A stretch of 5,330 nt of DNA, taken from NCBI GenBank assembly GCA_943332445.1, contig CALQPL010000095.1:1-5330 (forward strand), written 5' to 3'. How positions within the stretch are numbered: position 1 is the stretch's first letter; each line of letters begins with the position of its first letter. The DNA comes from Bifidobacterium breve. Lineage in GTDB: Bacteria; Actinomycetota; Actinomycetes; UBA12327. Position numbers and translations under genes: made by a program. Below are positions 3,792 through 5,330 of this stretch, in pieces. The notes beneath the pieces were generated by a model. That model saw only the letters and a list, made by a program, of their open reading frames with translations, searched no databases and was not told where the DNA came from.

Positions 3792-5234
3792 ATGTCAAAC
3801 CACGCGAGTTTGCCCGATGCCCCTACCCCGATCGAGACGTTGTTACTGGATTTGGCGACCCAAGAAGCCACGGGATCGCTCACTATCACCGACCCGCACA
3901 GCGATGTCGCAACCGTGTGGCTTCGCGATGGTCGCTTGTACACCGTTTCTGTTCCGGGGCGCCGTGCACTTCTTGGTGTGCGACTCGTCTCCTCTGGCGT
4001 CCTGACCTCCCAAGCCCTCGGGGAAGCTCTTGAAGTGCAACGTACGCAACTTCAAGGGTGGCGGCTGGGCGAATTGCTCGTGCACCTGGGTTACGTCGAA
4101 CCCAGTGCCATTGATGCCTTCATCGGTGAGCAACTGCACGACATGCTCGACAGCATCATCGACTGGACCGTCACCACGTCTCGCTTTAGCAACGGCGACC
4201 GCACGCGTCACGACATGGAATCACAAGATCTGGTTCAACTCCTCAAGCAAATTCGCGAACGACGCAAGCGTTGGGCCGCTGTTTTGGGCTTCATCGGTTC
4301 CGAAGATGCCATTCCGCAACTGGTCGCCGACGCCGCTGATCGCGCCAAGTCGTTGAACCACCAGCAGTGGGCAGTCTTGTGCAAGATCGACGGCCACAAC
4401 TCAGTCGTTGACTTGGCTGACGAGTGTGGATTTACCACTCTTGAGGCCGCTGAACTCTTGACCACACTGGTTCGCAGCGACTTGGCCACCATGACTGCGG
4501 CTCAGACCCCGCGAGGCGTGCCCACCCTGATTGACCTGGCCGCCGTTCCTGAAGTCGTTGCTGAACCTGTCATTGAACCTGTCTTCGAGCCAACCGTTGA
4601 ATCCGTCGTCGAACCCATCGCTGAATCGGTGATCGAGCCGGTCGCGATTGTTGAACCAGTCGAGATTGTCGAAACAATCGTGGAGCCGGTGGCAATCGTT
4701 GAACCAGTCGAGATTGTCGAACCCGTTGAGATTGTTGAACCAGCCGAGGTTGCTGCTGCACCGACCGTCGTTCACATTCCCGTCGAGGAACCCGTAGTGA
4801 ACATGGTGGAAATCATTCCTCCCGCTGTGAGCACTGTGGTGGAAGTTCCCACCACTCACCAGGCGCCACCTACGGTTCCTGCCACTGACGAAGAAATCCA
4901 CGAGACTCGGTTTGAACTTGCCTCACTGTTGACCGTCATGAACCGAGAAGCCGACACCAGCGATCAGCCAGAAGCTGTACCTGCCGAAGAAGTTCCCGCC
5001 GAGCCGGTTCCCACCAGTCCAGCCACTGCTTCGCTCAAAGCCAGTGCACCTACTGAATTCTTTTCCCGCAGCATCGACAGTGCGTCATTGATGCGCGAAC
5101 TGTCCAGCCTGTCGCGTGAAACTCAGGAAGCCGCACCTGCAGCCGAGACCGCCGCGCCTGCACAGCCAGCAACCCCGCGAACAGCGCCACCTGTTGAAGA
5201 CCCCAAGAAGAAGCGCGGTCTGTTTACTCGCTAA
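3792..5234 (+). CDS. DUF4388/PATAN protein with MshEN-like tandem motif and Val-Glu-Pro repeat linker
   Basis: This is a 480-residue protein without signal peptide or TM segments, so presumably cytosolic. Residues about 14-60 (TGSLTIT, VWLRDGRLYTV) look like DUF4388/PATAN. Residues 60-83 and 91-114 form two 24-residue units of the MshEN/GspE-N type, LG-x2-LV-x2-G-x12-L-x2-Q and RLG-x2-LV-x2-G-x13-Q; MshEN domains of type IV pilus and type II secretion ATPases bind c-di-GMP. Unit one has Leu instead of the usual Arg, and the spacer is 7 rather than 5 residues, so binding is uncertain. Residues 190-234 resemble the winged-helix segment often found in DUF4388 proteins. Residues 253-317 are a Val/Glu/Pro/Ile repeat, followed by a disordered linker, a short helix SLMRELSSLSRET and a basic tail PKKKRGLFTR, perhaps partner- or membrane-binding. 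DUF4388 proteins are often linked to motility or GTPase regulation; the exact role is unknown. It ends 6 nt before the convergent sugar transferase gene. Confidence 0.85.
   Translation: MSNHASLPDAPTPIETLLLDLATQEATGSLTITDPHSDVATVWLRDGRLYTVSVPGRRALLGVRLVSSGVLTSQALGEALEVQRTQLQGWRLGELLVHLGYVEPSAIDAFIGEQLHDMLDSIIDWTVTTSRFSNGDRTRHDMESQDLVQLLKQIRERRKRWAAVLGFIGSEDAIPQLVADAADRAKSLNHQQWAVLCKIDGHNSVVDLADECGFTTLEAAELLTTLVRSDLATMTAAQTPRGVPTLIDLAAVPEVVAEPVIEPVFEPTVESVVEPIAESVIEPVAIVEPVEIVETIVEPVAIVEPVEIVEPVEIVEPAEVAAAPTVVHIPVEEPVVNMVEIIPPAVSTVVEVPTTHQAPPTVPATDEEIHETRFELASLLTVMNREADTSDQPEAVPAEEVPAEPVPTSPATASLKASAPTEFFSRSIDSASLMRELSSLSRETQEAAPAAETAAPAQPATPRTAPPVEDPKKKRGLFTR
4635..4730 (+). repeat. Two tandem 48-bp repeats coding for Val-Glu-Pro units
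   Basis: Units 4635-4682 and 4683-4730 are in frame, each coding for 16 residues beginning EPVAIVEPVEIVE. A 24-nt core is identical in both (4650-4673 and 4698-4721). They sit inside a wider degenerate Val/Glu/Pro stretch (4548-4742). The near identity at DNA level, including synonymous positions, points to recent slippage or unequal crossing over, so repeat number probably differs among relatives. The protein is likely a stiff, strongly acidic spacer between the folded N-terminal half and the C-terminal tail. Confidence 0.8.
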
Positions 5235-5240
5235 CGATTC

Positions 5241-5330
5241 TTAGTACGCGCCGCTGCCACGGACTACAGCCAAGAGTGTGCGCAACATGATCGCAATATC
5301 TAAGGACAGCGACCAGTTCTCTACGTAATA
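5241..5330 (-). CDS. Polyprenyl-phosphate sugar-1-phosphate transferase, last 29 residues
   Basis: The minus strand reads in frame from the right edge to a TAA at 5243-5241. The 29 residues contain YVENWSLSLDIAIMLRTL and end in RGSGAY. This is the well-known C-terminus of the bacterial sugar transferase family (PF02397; WcaJ/WbaP-like), whose usual form is YVENWS-x-x-LD...LLRT...V-x-RG-x-GAY. These membrane enzymes transfer a sugar phosphate from a nucleotide sugar to undecaprenyl phosphate, the first step of exopolysaccharide or glycan assembly. The catalytic domain lies outside the window, so the sugar cannot be told. Unusual positions are Ile-Ala-Ile in place of the common Leu-Lys-Ile and Ser in place of Arg in RGRGAY. 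The gene converges on the DUF4388 gene with 6 nt between the stops, too little for a separate terminator. Confidence 0.88.
   Translation of the reverse strand, partial: YYVENWSLSLDIAIMLRTLLAVVRGSGAY

Noticed and set aside
3581..3943. 120-codon minus-strand frame covering the intergenic region
   Set aside because: It overlaps the DUF4388 start antisense, has no ribosome site, and its serine- and arginine-rich product matches no family that I recognise.
3559..4005. 148-codon plus-strand frame crossing the intergenic region into the DUF4388 gene
   Set aside because: No SD at its start, no recognisable domain, and it overlaps a well-supported gene with a perfect SD in another frame.
4401..4901. 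166-codon minus-strand frame with repeated Asn-Leu-Asp-Trp-Phe-Asn units
   Set aside because: It is the antisense image of the Val-Glu-Pro repeat of the DUF4388 gene; the odd repeats mirror GTTGAACC-type codons on the plus strand, and there is no ribosome site or family match.
1..5330. tRNA, rRNA, CRISPR array, insertion sequence or phage attachment site
   Set aside because: No cloverleaf-like sequence, regularly spaced repeats, transposase-like frame or flanking inverted repeats were seen; the only tandem repeat is coding.

Overview
This window looks like a moderately GC-rich chromosome segment from a mycothiol-producing actinobacterium (class Actinomycetes). The evidence is MshA, a DUF2516 membrane protein, a YbjN protein beside mshA, and an RsiG-type anti-sigma factor, all typical of that group. 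Many GTG starts and one probable leaderless gene fit the same picture. I cannot name the genus; an aquatic, uncultured lineage is only a guess.

Layout. From about 3538 down to 1, six minus-strand genes follow one another: rsiG, an AqpS-like aquaglyceroporin, arsC, a DUF2516 membrane protein, mshA, and the 5' part of a YbjN-domain gene cut by the window edge. The first five are packed tightly (14-nt gap, 8-nt overlap, 28-nt gap, 29-nt gap) and probably form one operon. The YbjN gene follows after 62 nt and seems to have its own leaderless promoter. A 253-nt intergenic region (3539-3791) separates rsiG from a divergent plus-strand gene (3792-5234). That gene encodes a 480-residue DUF4388 protein with an MshEN-like tandem motif, a winged-helix-like segment and a long Val/Glu/Pro repeat. 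It converges, with a 6-nt gap, on the last 29 codons of a polyprenyl-phosphate sugar transferase that enters from the right edge.

Two themes emerge. The first is arsenic and thiol metabolism. ArsC reduces arsenate, actinobacterial ArsC enzymes can use mycothiol as reductant, MshA starts mycothiol synthesis, and the channel carries Val in place of the aromatic/arginine-filter Arg, as in arsenite-conducting AqpS. The second is cyclic di-GMP and sigma control. RsiG carries both copies of the E-X3-S-X2-R-X3-Q-X3-D signature used to clamp c-di-GMP and hold the sigma factor WhiG. The divergent gene has a close match to a WhiG/FliA (sigma-28 family) promoter with exact spacing, and its product has a degenerate c-di-GMP-receptor-like (MshEN) tandem motif. 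The most interesting hypothesis is therefore a small c-di-GMP-gated module: the anti-sigma gene sits back to back with a probable target of its own sigma factor. No sigma gene, diguanylate cyclase, RNA gene, CRISPR array or insertion sequence is visible.
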